From assembly GCA_020740775.1 (NCBI GenBank), contig JAHEWK010000005.1:2232001-2296000 (forward strand): a stretch of DNA of 64,000 nt. The letters run 5' to 3'. The notes under the pieces were generated by a model. The model was not told where the DNA came from, made no database searches, and worked only from the letters and a program-made list of their open reading frames with translations. The position numbers were made by a program, and so were the translations under genes. This DNA is from Ilyonectria destructans. Its lineage: Eukaryota > Ascomycota > Sordariomycetes > Hypocreales > Nectriaceae. This document shows positions 48,001 to 58,376 of this stretch, piece by piece (within the stretch, counting starts at the first letter, position 1; each line of letters opens with the position of its first letter).

Positions 48001-49767
48001 TCATTCGTGCAACTTCTCCAAACCCATGGTAAAGTCTTCCACTTCGATCCCCCGGAATCCTTCCTCGACAACCCAGGTCCGGCCCTTCTCCTTGCTGTGG
48101 AGGAACTCGCAGGCGCGTCCTACGACTAACAGACCCGGAGGTCGGCTGCCCTCGGCCTCAATGGCCTCGGCTACATGCTCAAGCGTCGTGCGGATGACGC
48201 GCTGGTCTGGGCAGCTGGCACGCTCGATGACGGCGCAGGGGGTGTTGCCCGGCCACAGGATGCGCTTGTTCTCGCTCATCGTGAGAGAGACTCGTTCCGG
48301 TGATGGCAGGGGCGGTGATTGGGTGTTTGTGGCATCCTCAGTGGCAGGGGAGAGGGGCTCTAGCTCAATGGGCGTGGTGAGCTCGCGGACGAGACCGACG
48401 ATGCGGTGCAGGGCCATGAGGAAGACGACAGTGCGGCTCGGTACGTACTCCGGAGGCGTCGGCGCCTTGCCCTTCTTTCCAGTACCGGTGCAGATAAGAA
48501 CTTGGTCGGCGACGTCGCGCTGGGTGGGTGGGATGGCGGCAAACAGGGGCGCACTGAGAGCGCTGGTGATACCCGGAAGGACAGAGACGCGGTCGCCGAG
48601 GCCGTGTTCGCGGAAGTAGGCAACCTCCTCGCCACCGCGGCCGTAGATGAAAGGGTCTCCCTGCTTAAGGCGGAGGACAGTCTTTCCTTCCTGGACGCCG
48701 GCGAGGGCCATCTCAAGCAACTCCTCCTGGGCGCGCTCGGCATTGCCCGGGAACTTGCGGGCGATCTGGACAGGCGTGCGGCGGGGGATGAGGTCGAGAA
48801 CGCCAGCCGGAACAAGCTTGTCGGCGAGAATGAGGTCGGCCGACTTGATGGCCTTGTGGGTGGCTTGGGTAAGGAGGTCGGGGTGACCAGGTCCGCTGCC
48901 AGCGAGAATGATGCTGCCGACTCGCTTCTCGGCAGGGGGGGTGCGCTTCATATCGGGACCTGTGGATCCGGGGTAAGACTTAAGAATCGACTCGACGTCG
49001 TCGTCGGTGATGGCGGCAAGGCGCTTCAGGGGCCAGTATTCGCACACCTGGCCGAGCCAGCGGATGCGGCGGTTCTTGGCATCCTCCTCGGTGACGAGGC
49101 GGTTGAAGTGGGCGGCCTGGTCGACGGAGTCCTCAAGGGAGGACTCGTCCTGGGCGAGACAGTCCTCGTTGTGGATGCGCCTGCGCACATCGCCTAGACG
49201 GGCACACGCAGGCCCAAGGTTGGCAGGCAGCAAGGCGGCGATTTCGCGGCGGATGCGCGAGGCGAGCTTGCAGCCGCGGCCGTTGGTGGTGACGCCGATC
49301 TGGAGAGGGCCGTCGGTGTGGGTGGACAGGAGGGAGAAGGTGCAGAGCTGGGGCGAGTCGACGACGTTGACGGGGATGCGGTGACGCTTGCACAGGGTCG
49401 AGATGTGTAGGCCTGTGTTGATGGGTCAGTTTGCGATTCCCGTGGTTTCGCAGAGATAACTCGACTCACTCAAAGGATCGCGCGGCCCGGAGGTGACAAA
49501 GACAGCGTCAACGACGCCATCGACCTCCTCGCGGCCAAGCTGCAGCAGGTCGGCATCCTCAAAGGCCTTTTTGCACCACTTGACCTGGCCGTCGTCGATG
49601 CGCTTCTGCAGGCTGTAGTGCAGCTCCGAGCCCTCGGGGGCGATGAGGATGGGGTGGGCGCCGGCGTTGATGGACTGGCCGCAGCGGGAGGCGGCGAGGG
49701 GGTTTGTTCCGACGACGAGGTGGATGCTGCCCCTGCAGTTGAGGGCAGCGAGGAGTGAGGTTGCCAT
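48001..49767 (-). CDS. MET1: Uroporphyrinogen-III C-methyltransferase Met1, 569 aa
   Basis: Methylates uroporphyrinogen III with S-adenosylmethionine on the way to siroheme, the prosthetic group of sulfite (and nitrite) reductase. Exons: 49767-49470 and 49412-48001; the 57-base intron splits a Ser codon (A|GC). The N-terminal 160 residues resemble the NAD-binding siroheme-synthase (Met8/CysG-N) fold: VVGTNPLAASRCGQSINAG at 18-36 and STHTDGPLQIGVTTNGRG. Yeast Met1 has the same added half, where it may be inactive. The C-terminal half is the SUMT domain, with AGSGPGHPDLLT near 270, RLKQGDPFIYGRGGEE near 350-365, LPGITSAL and GSRPPGLLVVG. A CACGTGA element lies about 600 bases upstream. Firm family call; whether the first half is catalytic cannot be read. 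Confidence 0.93.
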
Positions 49768-50363
49768 GTTGAAATTGAGTGTGCGTGTGGTGATACTGGT
49801 GGAGGAGAGAACAAACTCGTGCTGGCTGGGTGGAACTCCAACGCCAGTGTCCTGACTCGTGAATGATTAGAAACCGGAAACTCTCCTCTTCTTCAGCATT
49901 CAAACACCGATGGTCCGACGACGGCACAAAACAGACAATGGATGAAATGGCTCTCGTCGCGACGTCAACTCGAGGCGTCCGCACCAGACTCCCGCTGGCT
50001 TATAAACGACGGCGCATTACCAAAAAGAATGGGACCCTGGCCGGCCGCCCGCAGAAAAAAAAGGTCCCCCCACAGTAGCACCCTCCAGAGTCGATGAACC
50101 CCTCCCCCTCACAAGGCTCTAGGCAAATTTCCTCTTCCTCATACTGGCTCGCGCTGACGCCATTGCGCGCAGTGGGTCGCGCGCCCTATCAACGCCTCCG
50201 GCCTGTCGGCGTCCCGCCCGCGAGCGGCAGTCACACTTGCGCTGACACCACCGCCGACTTCCGCGGCACCGCAACCGGAGATGTCGAAATCCCGCTGGCT
50301 GGTGAATGCCACGAGATAGGAGATGCACAAATCCAGGCATTATCTCGGCATTCTGCATGCTCC

Positions 50364-50370
50364 CACGTGA
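50364..50370. promoter_or_regulatory. CACGTGA E-box (Cbf1-type site) upstream of Met1
   Basis: CACGTGA (TCACGTG on the Met1 strand), the core bound in yeast by Cbf1 with Met4 at sulfur-assimilation genes. It is about 600 bases from the Met1 ATG. The match is exact but short, so the role is inferred from the neighbouring sulfur-pathway gene. Confidence 0.45.
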
Positions 50371-50490
50371 CTCTGAACCGTCCCCTCGGTTTCTTATCGG
50401 GATAAGGTACGTACCCCTCGACCCCCACCTCGGCCACAAAAATAAAGATGCGCCCAGGGTCCACGACACCCGCCAGACCTCCAAACACGC

Positions 50491-50495
50491 AAAAA
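50491..50495 (-). terminator. Possible RNA polymerase III terminator
   Basis: Five T residues on the minus strand, 41 bases beyond the tRNA-Lys 3' end. It is the nearest T-run; the distance is somewhat long. Confidence 0.4.
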
Positions 50496-50536
50496 GAGAA
50501 AGCCTCGCAAACGCTCGCAATCGAAATATAGGAACA

Positions 50537-50618
50537 GCCCGATGCGGGGGTCGAACCCGCAACCTTGAGATCGCGTACTCGTAAGAGTCTCACGCTCTAC
50601 CGATTGAGCTAACCGGGC
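50537..50618 (-). tRNA. tRNA-Lys (anticodon CTT) with intron
   Basis: Minus strand, 82 bases: 72 mature plus a 10-base intron, CCA not encoded. Acceptor stem GCCCGGT/ATCGGGC (with one G-T pair), D arm TAGCTCAATCGGTAGAGC, anticodon stem TGAGA/TCTCA around loop CT-CTT-A/A, and T arm GCGGG-TTCGAAC-CCCGC (box B GGTTCGAAC). The anticodon CTT is at 50583-50585. The intron CGAGTACGCG (50572-50581) lies one base 3' of the anticodon, the canonical nuclear site. Confidence 0.95.
50572..50581 (-). other. tRNA intron, 10 bases
   Basis: Removed by the tRNA splicing endonuclease; it begins directly after position 37 of the tRNA. Its removal gives the regular CTCTTAA anticodon loop. Confidence 0.9.
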
Positions 50619-50991
50619 GTGGCTCTTGTTTGATGAAGGCTCCTCGGTGCATAATCGCCTCATCAACTTACACGGGTCCGGTGGGTGAAAAGTTGGATTT
50701 TTTCGCCGCCTGTGGTGGGTACTATCCACCACCACTACGGCCTGACTTACACGAGCGCGACTACTTCAATTTCTATGACTACGGTTGTGTGGAGCAGACA
50801 GGTTGTCCCTGACAGTGGAACGAAATACTGAGACTCTGATACTTGATGGTGTTGAGATCTATTAAATATCGTATACCACGTTTCCCACGTAAAAGCCCTT
50901 CCACGTTACAATGCCAATACCTCCATACCGCGGCATCCTTGCCGTTGCTTTTGTACAGTCCAGTATTTTACAATTCGTTTCGTAATGCAAC
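50619..50991. other. Short spacer
   Basis: A 373-base gap upstream of the tRNA and downstream of Rsm22. It should hold the Rsm22 3' UTR. Nothing else seen. Confidence 0.6.
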
Positions 50992-53445
50992 TCATGATCG
51001 TCCTCGCTTCCTGTCCTCCCGGTCGAGCTCAGCCTCAACCTCTTCGTCCATCTGCTTGCCAATCATACGCTCCTCTTCCTCTTCAGCCTCCATCAGCTCC
51101 TTAATCAGGTCTTGTTTCCTGTTCTTCTTGTTGTTTGCGCGCCTCTCTCGGGGCGCATTCTTTTCGCCAGCACTGATTCCGCCAGGTCCCATGGTGATCT
51201 CCACTCTACGCGGCTTCGCTCCTTGTCCGGCTCGCTTTCCGCCGTCGTCCGGACCTCGACCAGCACGAGCTTCCCGTGCCACTCGCGTCTTAGCACCCAA
51301 AGCCCACAGGTCTCCCCATCTCGCCTTGCGGGCATCGTGGTACGCGAGCTTGCTGAAACTCTTTGGTACTGTCCACCGCTCAAGTCTTCCCTCCGGTGTG
51401 CATAGATCAAGTGTGACATGTCCCTTGCGCTTCAGAGGGCGCATAACCGTTCGCGGGAGGGTCCCCATATCCACCTTCTCCTCTGTATTCTGGAAACCCT
51501 TGAATGCTGCAAGCGTGGCCTCCTTGCCCGTCAACGGGCTCTTCTTCGAAACTCCTCGGCGAATGGCTACGTAGCTAAAGTCCACGTCGCCTTGGTTGTG
51601 CTGACCCGAACCGAGGACTCGGCTGTAGAAGTTAGGGCGGACAAATCGCTGGTTGAAGGAGCAAAAGTCCTTGCGACCACGGCTCTTTCCGGGGATTTGA
51701 TACATCGGGCAAACGCCTTGGTTGGTGCAAGGTGCGACGACATGGCCAGGCTCTCGCTCGCGTTGGAACGCTGGGTTGGGGTTCTCTGGAAGGTTGTCGG
51801 GCTCCCCTGATTGCGGCTGGAGGAATTGCTTGAGCACGGTGTCTCGGACGTGGGCCACGGCCTCGAAGCCTCGGGGATGGGCCTTTTCGACAACAATCAG
51901 AATTCCACCGTCTTTATTTAGCAGACTCCAGAGGTTGTTGAGGACTGCTTGTCGGTAATGGTCCTGTTCCTGTCCAAGGAAAAGGTGCGATGCAATGATG
52001 ACGTCGTAGCTCTTTCGTGGCTGCGGCTTGTCTCCAGCATCAAGATGCCCCCCGCGCATCTCTCCAGAGTGCTCATAGTCAGGGAGTCTCGGCAGGAACG
52101 TCGTGTTTTCCAGGAACGTCTTGACACGATGCCGTAACCGGTCTGATCCCACCACAACAGTCTTCTTGCCGGGTGGGTCTAGAGCACGAACCTCTCCCTT
52201 GTCCTTCAACAGATCCCACTCCGCTCGAATAATCTCATCCCAGGCAACCAAACTCGCGCCACCAGATCCAGCGTCCAGAACATTGAGTCCGCCGGACTTC
52301 AACTTTGACTGTAGCCACTCAGTTCCAACCCGCTTCCGCACCTCCTTCAAGATGGACATGGAGGAGGCATATGATGGGGGCAAGGATCCTGCGATGAAAG
52401 CATCTGCTTCAATCTCAGTCATGTGCCGCTGGTCTGCTGGTAGACCAACTCCCTGCATTGGACCAGTCTTGTTCCATGACGGAGTCGCAGGCGAATTGGG
52501 TAGACCCGCGCCGCCAAAGGCTACTTCGGCCGCCTTTTTGACATGGTCAAGGTGGGTTCTGTCCAGAAGCTCGTGAATGGGGCTGATCAGCTGATCTCGA
52601 GGGAGAACAAGCTCGACCAAATCATCGTAGAAGCGGCCCTCAATTGAGAGAGGATGGAACCGGCGAATATCCGCCAATTCCCTTTGGCTGTACTCTTCCT
52701 CCTCTGGCCAAGTCCTGGCCTCCTCCATCTGACGTTCCTGCTCTTCTTCCTCCTTTGCCGCGGCCTTGTTCTCGGCTTCTCGTTGCTTCTTCTGGCTGAC
52801 CTCGAAGTCTTGGGCAAGTCTCTGCATCGCATCGTATTCTCTCTGATTTCTTGCGACCAAGTCGACATATCCGGGAGCTCGATGAGCCAAGTATTCCGAC
52901 CCTGGTTCTTCGAGCTGCTCTTCTGGGGCCTCGTTGCTGGCTTCCTCTCCCTCTGCGCGGGGGATCTGATACGCGATTTCCTCGAACTCGCCGTCCTCAA
53001 GTTCCCGGATTATAGTCCCTTCGGTATCTGGTCGCGGTGGTTGCGGCCCCATGTCGGCATGGGTGTCGATGCCGACATCTTCGGGCAGGGTCTCTCGTAA
53101 AGGCGGTCCATACAGTCGCTCGTACAGGGCGTATTCCTCCTCATTCAAGTAACCTTTCGGTAGGGTATCTCGAAATCGTTGCTTAGCCTCTCGCACAACT
53201 TGTTCGATTTCCTCTGGCGATTGCCTCGGGCCGGGCGAGGTAGCGGTGACCTCCTGTCGCAAACATCTCGATGTCGAAAAGGTTTGTGTAATTGCCGGGC
53301 TCCTATTGGCTTGGGCGAAACGGGAGGGAGAAAAGGCTTGCGATCGAGCCAAGGGAGGATTGAAGGTGGAAAAACGAGCTGCAATTAATGAAGTAGACAA
53401 ATTGCGCCCCGGACAGGCATTCCGGATGCCTCGTGCGGACAGCAT
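50992..53445 (-). CDS. RSM22: Rsm22/METTL17-type mitoribosomal small-subunit assembly protein, 817 aa
   Basis: A methyltransferase-like protein of mitochondria needed to build the small ribosomal subunit. It is a single exon. The N-terminus (MLSARGIRNACPGRNLSTSL, rich in Arg/Ser, no acids for 60 residues) fits a matrix-targeting presequence. A long acidic, coiled-coil-like stretch (about 140-260) follows. The Rossmann-type part contains VLDAGSGGASLVAW (the SAM-motif position) near 405-420 and YDVIIASHLFLG. A Cys set (CTNQGVC near 585-591 and SRGRKDFCSFNQRF) matches the positions where the family binds an Fe-S cluster. The C-terminal KKNRKQDLIKEL and charged tail are lineage additions. The 53445 ATG opens the presequence. 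Whether it methylates anything is unsettled for the family. Confidence 0.92.
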   Translation of the reverse strand: MLSARGIRNACPGRNLSTSLIAARFSTFNPPLARSQAFSPSRFAQANRSPAITQTFSTSRCLRQEVTATSPGPRQSPEEIEQVVREAKQRFRDTLPKGYLNEEEYALYERLYGPPLRETLPEDVGIDTHADMGPQPPRPDTEGTIIRELEDGEFEEIAYQIPRAEGEEASNEAPEEQLEEPGSEYLAHRAPGYVDLVARNQREYDAMQRLAQDFEVSQKKQREAENKAAAKEEEEQERQMEEARTWPEEEEYSQRELADIRRFHPLSIEGRFYDDLVELVLPRDQLISPIHELLDRTHLDHVKKAAEVAFGGAGLPNSPATPSWNKTGPMQGVGLPADQRHMTEIEADAFIAGSLPPSYASSMSILKEVRKRVGTEWLQSKLKSGGLNVLDAGSGGASLVAWDEIIRAEWDLLKDKGEVRALDPPGKKTVVVGSDRLRHRVKTFLENTTFLPRLPDYEHSGEMRGGHLDAGDKPQPRKSYDVIIASHLFLGQEQDHYRQAVLNNLWSLLNKDGGILIVVEKAHPRGFEAVAHVRDTVLKQFLQPQSGEPDNLPENPNPAFQREREPGHVVAPCTNQGVCPMYQIPGKSRGRKDFCSFNQRFVRPNFYSRVLGSGQHNQGDVDFSYVAIRRGVSKKSPLTGKEATLAAFKGFQNTEEKVDMGTLPRTVMRPLKRKGHVTLDLCTPEGRLERWTVPKSFSKLAYHDARKARWGDLWALGAKTRVAREARAGRGPDDGGKRAGQGAKPRRVEITMGPGGISAGEKNAPRERRANNKKNRKQDLIKELMEAEEEEERMIGKQMDEEVEAELDREDRKRGRS

Positions 53446-53531
53446 CTTGGTATTGTACAGGTTTGGTGGTTGACGAGTTCAAGGTGGTTCACATCTGGAC
53501 CTTTTTTTGGCCATTGCACGCTGTCGCGTCG

Positions 53532-53539
53532 TCACGTGA
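53532..53539. promoter_or_regulatory. TCACGTGA palindrome in the Rsm22 promoter
   Basis: A perfect 8-base palindrome 87 bases upstream of the Rsm22 ATG. This is the consensus E-box bound by Cbf1-like bHLH factors in ascomycetes. Its position close to the start makes function more likely than for an isolated match. Confidence 0.55.
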
Positions 53540-53739
53540 TACGATCATCGTCATCATGGCACTTCCATTTAACCAAATTGGAGCATCACCATAAGCTAAA
53601 GATCGATGATCAAGTAGGATCAGAATAATTGTATAGATCATAACGCCAAAGTCCGGTCTTTCCTGTAATACAAATCCCTTACACACAGAATGAATCCTCT
53701 CAACGCCCAATATCAATCACTCCGATACACGGATTCGCA

Positions 53740-54510
53740 TCATTCACCACCCAAGTCGGCCAGCGTCTTAAACGCAGGTTTCTGTGCCGGAGCCTTTGCA
53801 CCACCAGGTCCAGCTTTCGCGCCCGTCGTCGGTTGTACTGGTTTGTGGGTGTTGAACATCGACTTCTCTGCCGCCTTGTAGGGATCGAACTGGCACCCAG
53901 TCAGCCTCACTCCTTTCTTTTTACTTTTGGGTACGTACCGAAAATAGAGACACCAAGTAGAGTCCCACAAAGATGATCATCGCATTGAACAGCCGGCCGA
54001 GGCTCCATGATGCCGAGGAGGTCACGGCACGAGCGCGTGACGGGGCAGCCCGCGGGAGACCCTCGCCGCCGAGCTTCCGACCGGGTTTCTCGAAGACAGC
54101 GCCTCCGCCTGCCTTGCCTGAGTCGCTAAGCTTGATGGCGTTCATAATGGCCTGTGTCAGAGCAGGCGGGTTGGCACCCTTGATAGTCTCGACACAGGTA
54201 CCGTCGTGGAAGATCTTAAAGGTCGGCATGGCGGAGACGCTCTGGGCGCGGGAGATAGTGGACTGTGTATCGACATTGACCTTGACAAAGGCAACCTTCT
54301 TGGGGCGCGAGTGTTCGTTTGCGAGCTTCTCGAAGTGCGGGGCGATCATCTTGCAGGGGCCGCACCAGTCGGCGTAGACTATCGAGCGGGTGTTAGTTGC
54401 GCTGGGGAACTGCGAAAGAGGAGGGGCCGGCAAGTACAATCTGCGATGACCACATTGGTACCAGAAAGGATGCTCTGCCACTCGGCGTTGGAACCGATGT
54501 TGACTGTCAT
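53740..54510 (-). CDS. Thioredoxin-domain protein with C-terminal membrane segment, 220 aa
   Basis: Three exons: 54510-54438, 54378-53939 and 53889-53740; the first join makes GAT T|TC (Asp-Phe) and the second is phase 0. The first 105 residues are a complete thioredoxin: VVIADFYADWCGPCK with active site WCGPC (29-33), the buried FVKVNVD strand and cis-Pro MPTF (P76). A Gly/Lys/Ser linker leads to a hydrophobic segment (about 154-171, FNAMIIFVGLYLVSLF), then a 49-residue soluble tail. No signal peptide is seen, so the redox domain probably faces the cytosol with the protein anchored near its C-terminus. It reduces disulfides; its partner and membrane are unknown. The first intron has a weak donor (GTACTT). 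Confidence 0.88.
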
Positions 54511-55090
54511 TATTGCGGTGTTTGATCGAGTGTCGGCGACGTTGTAGAGGAGGAGTTGTGCCGGGAACGTGGGAAGAAGCCAGATCAGGTTGCGTTGGTT
54601 GGTGTTCACGGCTGGATGTGCTGACCAAGCTATGCGCAGCGCCGGTTAAGGCAGGCGGTGACCAAAGCGGTGCGGTTCTGCCGACGCTAGTGCACCCCAC
54701 ATTCCAGGTTGGGCTAACTTGCTCAATGACGATCGCCAGTGACATGTTAGATGCAAGTTTAGCGATCTAAGGTAGCTAAATTCTAAGAATCCACATTCCC
54801 TCTCAAGAAGCGCAACTACGACAACCAATAGGAACTCATATTTAGGTCCTTTGAGACCTTCTCGGGCCTCCTCATGTTGAGTGGCCATGGACAATGCGTA
54901 TCTCATGCTCCGCCAGCAGCACTCTATTATCACATGCAGGCACCCTCTTAACCACTTGATCGTCGGCCGGGTTTCAATTTATCTGTCTTATGACTATGAT
55001 ACCCTGTGGGTTTTTATTAGAATTCATCAAAATTTGACCTTTTTGCTGGCCATGTCTCTATTTCCGAATTGCCATAATCCATCGACTTCT
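54511..55090. other. Intergenic gap, 580 bases
   Basis: Promoter side of the thioredoxin gene (-) and 3' side of the GH55 gene (-). Moderately AT-rich from 54960 to 55060. No gene. Confidence 0.6.
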
Positions 55091-57588
55091 TCATGGCGAG
55101 TACAGAGCCAAGGTATCCGCAAAGGTGCTGTTGTTCTCGATCGCCCTAACCCAGTCCACGCCGTCCCGTTGCACCATGAATTTAGTCCCCACCGTGCTCA
55201 ACCCCAAAAACCTCGTTCCATCTACCTCACCCTCGACGCTCAGGATTCTCTCCTGGCAGTACTCTGGAGACTTGTTGCTTGCGCATGAGTCGTTGTAGTT
55301 GTTGAAGAACGAGTACAATCCTGCCCCGTACACGACCACATTACTCGAATTGAGGACTCTCATGCCCCATCCCATGGAACAGCCTGCCACAGGGTCATTC
55401 TGACAGTCGGCTTGGAAGTCTGGGTCGTGAAGGAGAGGTACCGGTGGAAAGGGGTAGAAAGCGGGAGGAAGTGGTTGAAAGTACGCCTGTTCCGTCTGAG
55501 CGTGGCCGATGTACACGTCCCGGGTGTTGACAAACTGATACTGGTAAAGGACATGGTGTTCCGAGCCGGTAGCGCTCAACCAAATTCGACCCCTTAGTGA
55601 CTCAATGAGCAGGCCTCGCCCCGCAAAAATGGCAACACGATGATACACCTGATCTTCGAGATCATGGTCCGCAACCCAGAGCCAACAGTTCTCCGTGAAA
55701 AGGCCACCAGCAGAGGCCGTGATGTGCATACTCATGTACGCAGCAATGCAGCTAGAATTTGCCGCATTGGCACCTTTAATGGCAGGACATTCGGAGACTT
55801 GCAAGTATGTTCCTGCAAACCCACCCACACGGGTGTGTACATCCCACATGCCTGAGGGAGTCCCAGGGGTGAATAGGTTGTATTCGATTAGAACGGCACC
55901 AGCTGCAGGTCCGCGGGTAGATATAATGGTGTCTGACCACTCGACTCGGCCTACATCTCTAGGGCGGCCGACCTGCATAACGGGACGAGGGTTGCGCATG
56001 TCTTGGAACTTGGGTCCGGTGGCCATTATGATCGAGGCCTGGGCTTCTCCCACAATCTTTGCGTTGGCCGGGATGAAGACAGTATCTGTGACGATGTAGA
56101 TTCCAGCATCTAGGTAAGCGACCAATCCATTGGTGGCTGTATAACTGAACAGCCTATTGAGTGCTTGGGTATCGTCATGGGAAGCGTCGCCCGCTGCCCC
56201 GCTGGCTCTGGCAGAGGTGAAGTATTTACTTGAGATTTTCTCATATTGGGGCTAATATTGATTAGCTGGAATCATAAACTCCAACAGGCTCCTAACCTTT
56301 GATCTCTCGTAGTACCTGTCGCCTTCGAGGAGGTTGGCACTGCGGCTAGTAGAGATGTTGTAGTACCCTGTCTCGTCGAACAGACCGCCAGGGTCCGCCA
56401 AATGGCCCTAGGAACTGTCAGTATGGAATCTCCACGACGAATTAAATGCTCACCATCACAAAAATACCGCTCCCTCCCGGGTTCAGCATGTTTGCTGCAA
56501 GGTCTACTCCCGCAGGGCCCAAGAGCACGGCATTCACGTTCTCAAAGTGAACATTTTCCATCACAAATGAGCCTCCAGTCCCCACTGAACCACTACTCAT
56601 CCGAGTCGTAGAGATTGCGGTGGCCACATTCTCAAACCAGCTGTCGATGATGGTGATGGAACCCACACCATGCGAGACGTCATCCATCTTGATGCCGACC
56701 CGACAGCCCTTGAAAACTGCACTCTTGAACGTCCATCCCCAGTTCCACGTCATCCAGATCGCGACATCCGCACCGTAGAACCACAGATTTCGTGCAGTAT
56801 ACTGCTGGTTCCCTAAAACGGTCGCATTGCCTCCGCCGTAGAAGTACAAGTCATTCAACAACCCACCAGAGCCTTCCTCAATGAAAAGGCCGGTGTGATG
56901 GTTTCCAGGTACGGTCGAGAGACGAAAAACGCAGTTGGTGACAGCTGACGCCTGAGAACAAGGCCAATGGATTCCCACAGCAGGAACGTCCGGAGGGAGA
57001 GCCGTGGTGTCGATGATGAGATTACGGATCTGACGAAAGAAGGTGTTGGTCGAGTTCCAAGAGAGGGTGCCGGTGAATAGATACGGATTCGCATCGATGA
57101 GTGCGAAGCTGTCTTTGGAGAAAGAGCCGGATGCTTTGATGGTTGGTCGGTCGTTCGGGTCTCCGATGAGCTGCGTGTAGTAGATATCAATGATGGCGCT
57201 GCTGATCAAGTAGGTTCTGGACAAGGTCAGGGCCAATTCTCTCGACACTCACTAAACAAGGCATACCCAGAAGGGAAATAAACGGTCGCGGGAGAAATAG
57301 TGCTCCCCTTGCAAATCCCCGGGGCACATCGGCTCCCAGCGCTGATTGCAGCGTTGATTGCGGCCGTGTCGTCAGTGACTGCTCTGTGTGAGCAACCAAT
57401 ATGAAACTCACGGGCAGGATACACAAACCTCCATCGCCCACAGCGCCGTAGTCTCTGACGTCCCGGAAAACGCGGTAGTGGCTGTCGGGGAAGTACGGAG
57501 ACCTGCCAAAGTGGCCAATCTCCTCCATCCAGTACTTGGCCTGCGCTGCACCCGCGAGGGCGAGGGTGATGATGGCCGTCAGCTTCAT
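55091..57588 (-). CDS. Secreted glycoside hydrolase family 55 beta-1,3-glucanase, 768 aa
   Basis: Exo-type beta-1,3-glucan hydrolase that acts outside the cell on fungal or plant glucans. Exons: 57588-57429, 57378-57267, 57216-56454, 56407-56297 and 56251-55091; joins keep frame and restore DGVTDDTAAIN and VYFPSGTYLISS. Residues 1-17 (MKLTAIITLALAGAAQA) form a signal peptide. The protein has two pectate-lyase-3-like beta-helix halves, the GH55 hallmark: the first begins with VRDYGAVGDGVTDDTAAIN (about 43-61), the second with the related GDASHDDTQALNRLF near 402-416. Several N-x-S/T sites are present. Length is typical of the family. The exact bond specificity is not readable. Confidence 0.93.
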
Positions 57589-58376
57589 GGCGTCGCTGAG
57601 GGGCTCGTCAAAGTGTTCAAAGGAGCACCAGAACCAGAAATTCAGAGCTGGTGAGGTTTGAAAATGAACAGCGAGCTGTCAAATTTTAGGCTTGTTGGGT
57701 TCTTGCCAGTCCGTATGGCACCTGCTCAACGTGACCCAACTAGAAGGAGCGACAGACGGGTGAAGCTCCTTCCTTCCCGCCTATCATGCGCCGCGAAACA
57801 TGACCTGTGCCTTTCCAGTAACCACGTTCGCGAAGAAAACGGCCAGTCCGAAACTCCAAGATGCCACGCTCGACGCCGGATCACAACGTGGGCGTCATTC
57901 CCTGGATAACGTACCGATATTTGCAGTGATACAACTCCCCTAGACTTGACATGCGCGACACCATGCTGGTCCCACGAATCAGAGAGTGCCAATGAAATCC
58001 ATCAATCAATGCCGTGAATCGGTGACGTTCTTCGATCAGTTGGCGTGGGGACAGGTCAAGGAATCGCAGGTGTTCTGTTTTGCCGACAACGATGCTGTGA
58101 TTAAGCTAACGGAAGTTGTGAGAACAAGCAATTTCAACCCATGGCTGGGAAGTGATTGGTTTACGTTTATTGTTTCAGTGTTATGTAGTGAGTTGTAAGT
58201 TTACGCAGGGTCCTTGTTGAAGACCACTGCTTCTATGTTGAGATCGCATCATCCAATCCAAGTCCAATTTTCAACGCCATCCGTGCGGCCACCGCCGTGT
58301 TCATAACCCCATTATACAGCGATTACTGGTGCTTAAACATCAAGAGAATGTGTGAGAAAGAAGAACCGTCTACAGT
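57589..58376. other. Intergenic region upstream of GH55
   Basis: The 788-base gap between the GH55 start (-) and the lipoyl synthase end (-). It should contain the GH55 promoter. No gene or clear element seen. Confidence 0.6.

Larger units (their letters stand above)
49768..50536. other. Spacer between Met1 and tRNA-Lys
   Basis: Promoter and 5' leader of Met1 (-) plus DNA downstream of the tRNA gene. No gene. It contains a CACGTGA box and the T-run behind the tRNA (both listed). Confidence 0.6.

Noticed and set aside
48406..49197. 263-codon open frame antisense to Met1
   Set aside because: Overlaps the conserved SUMT coding exon and shows no domain; a shadow of codon bias.
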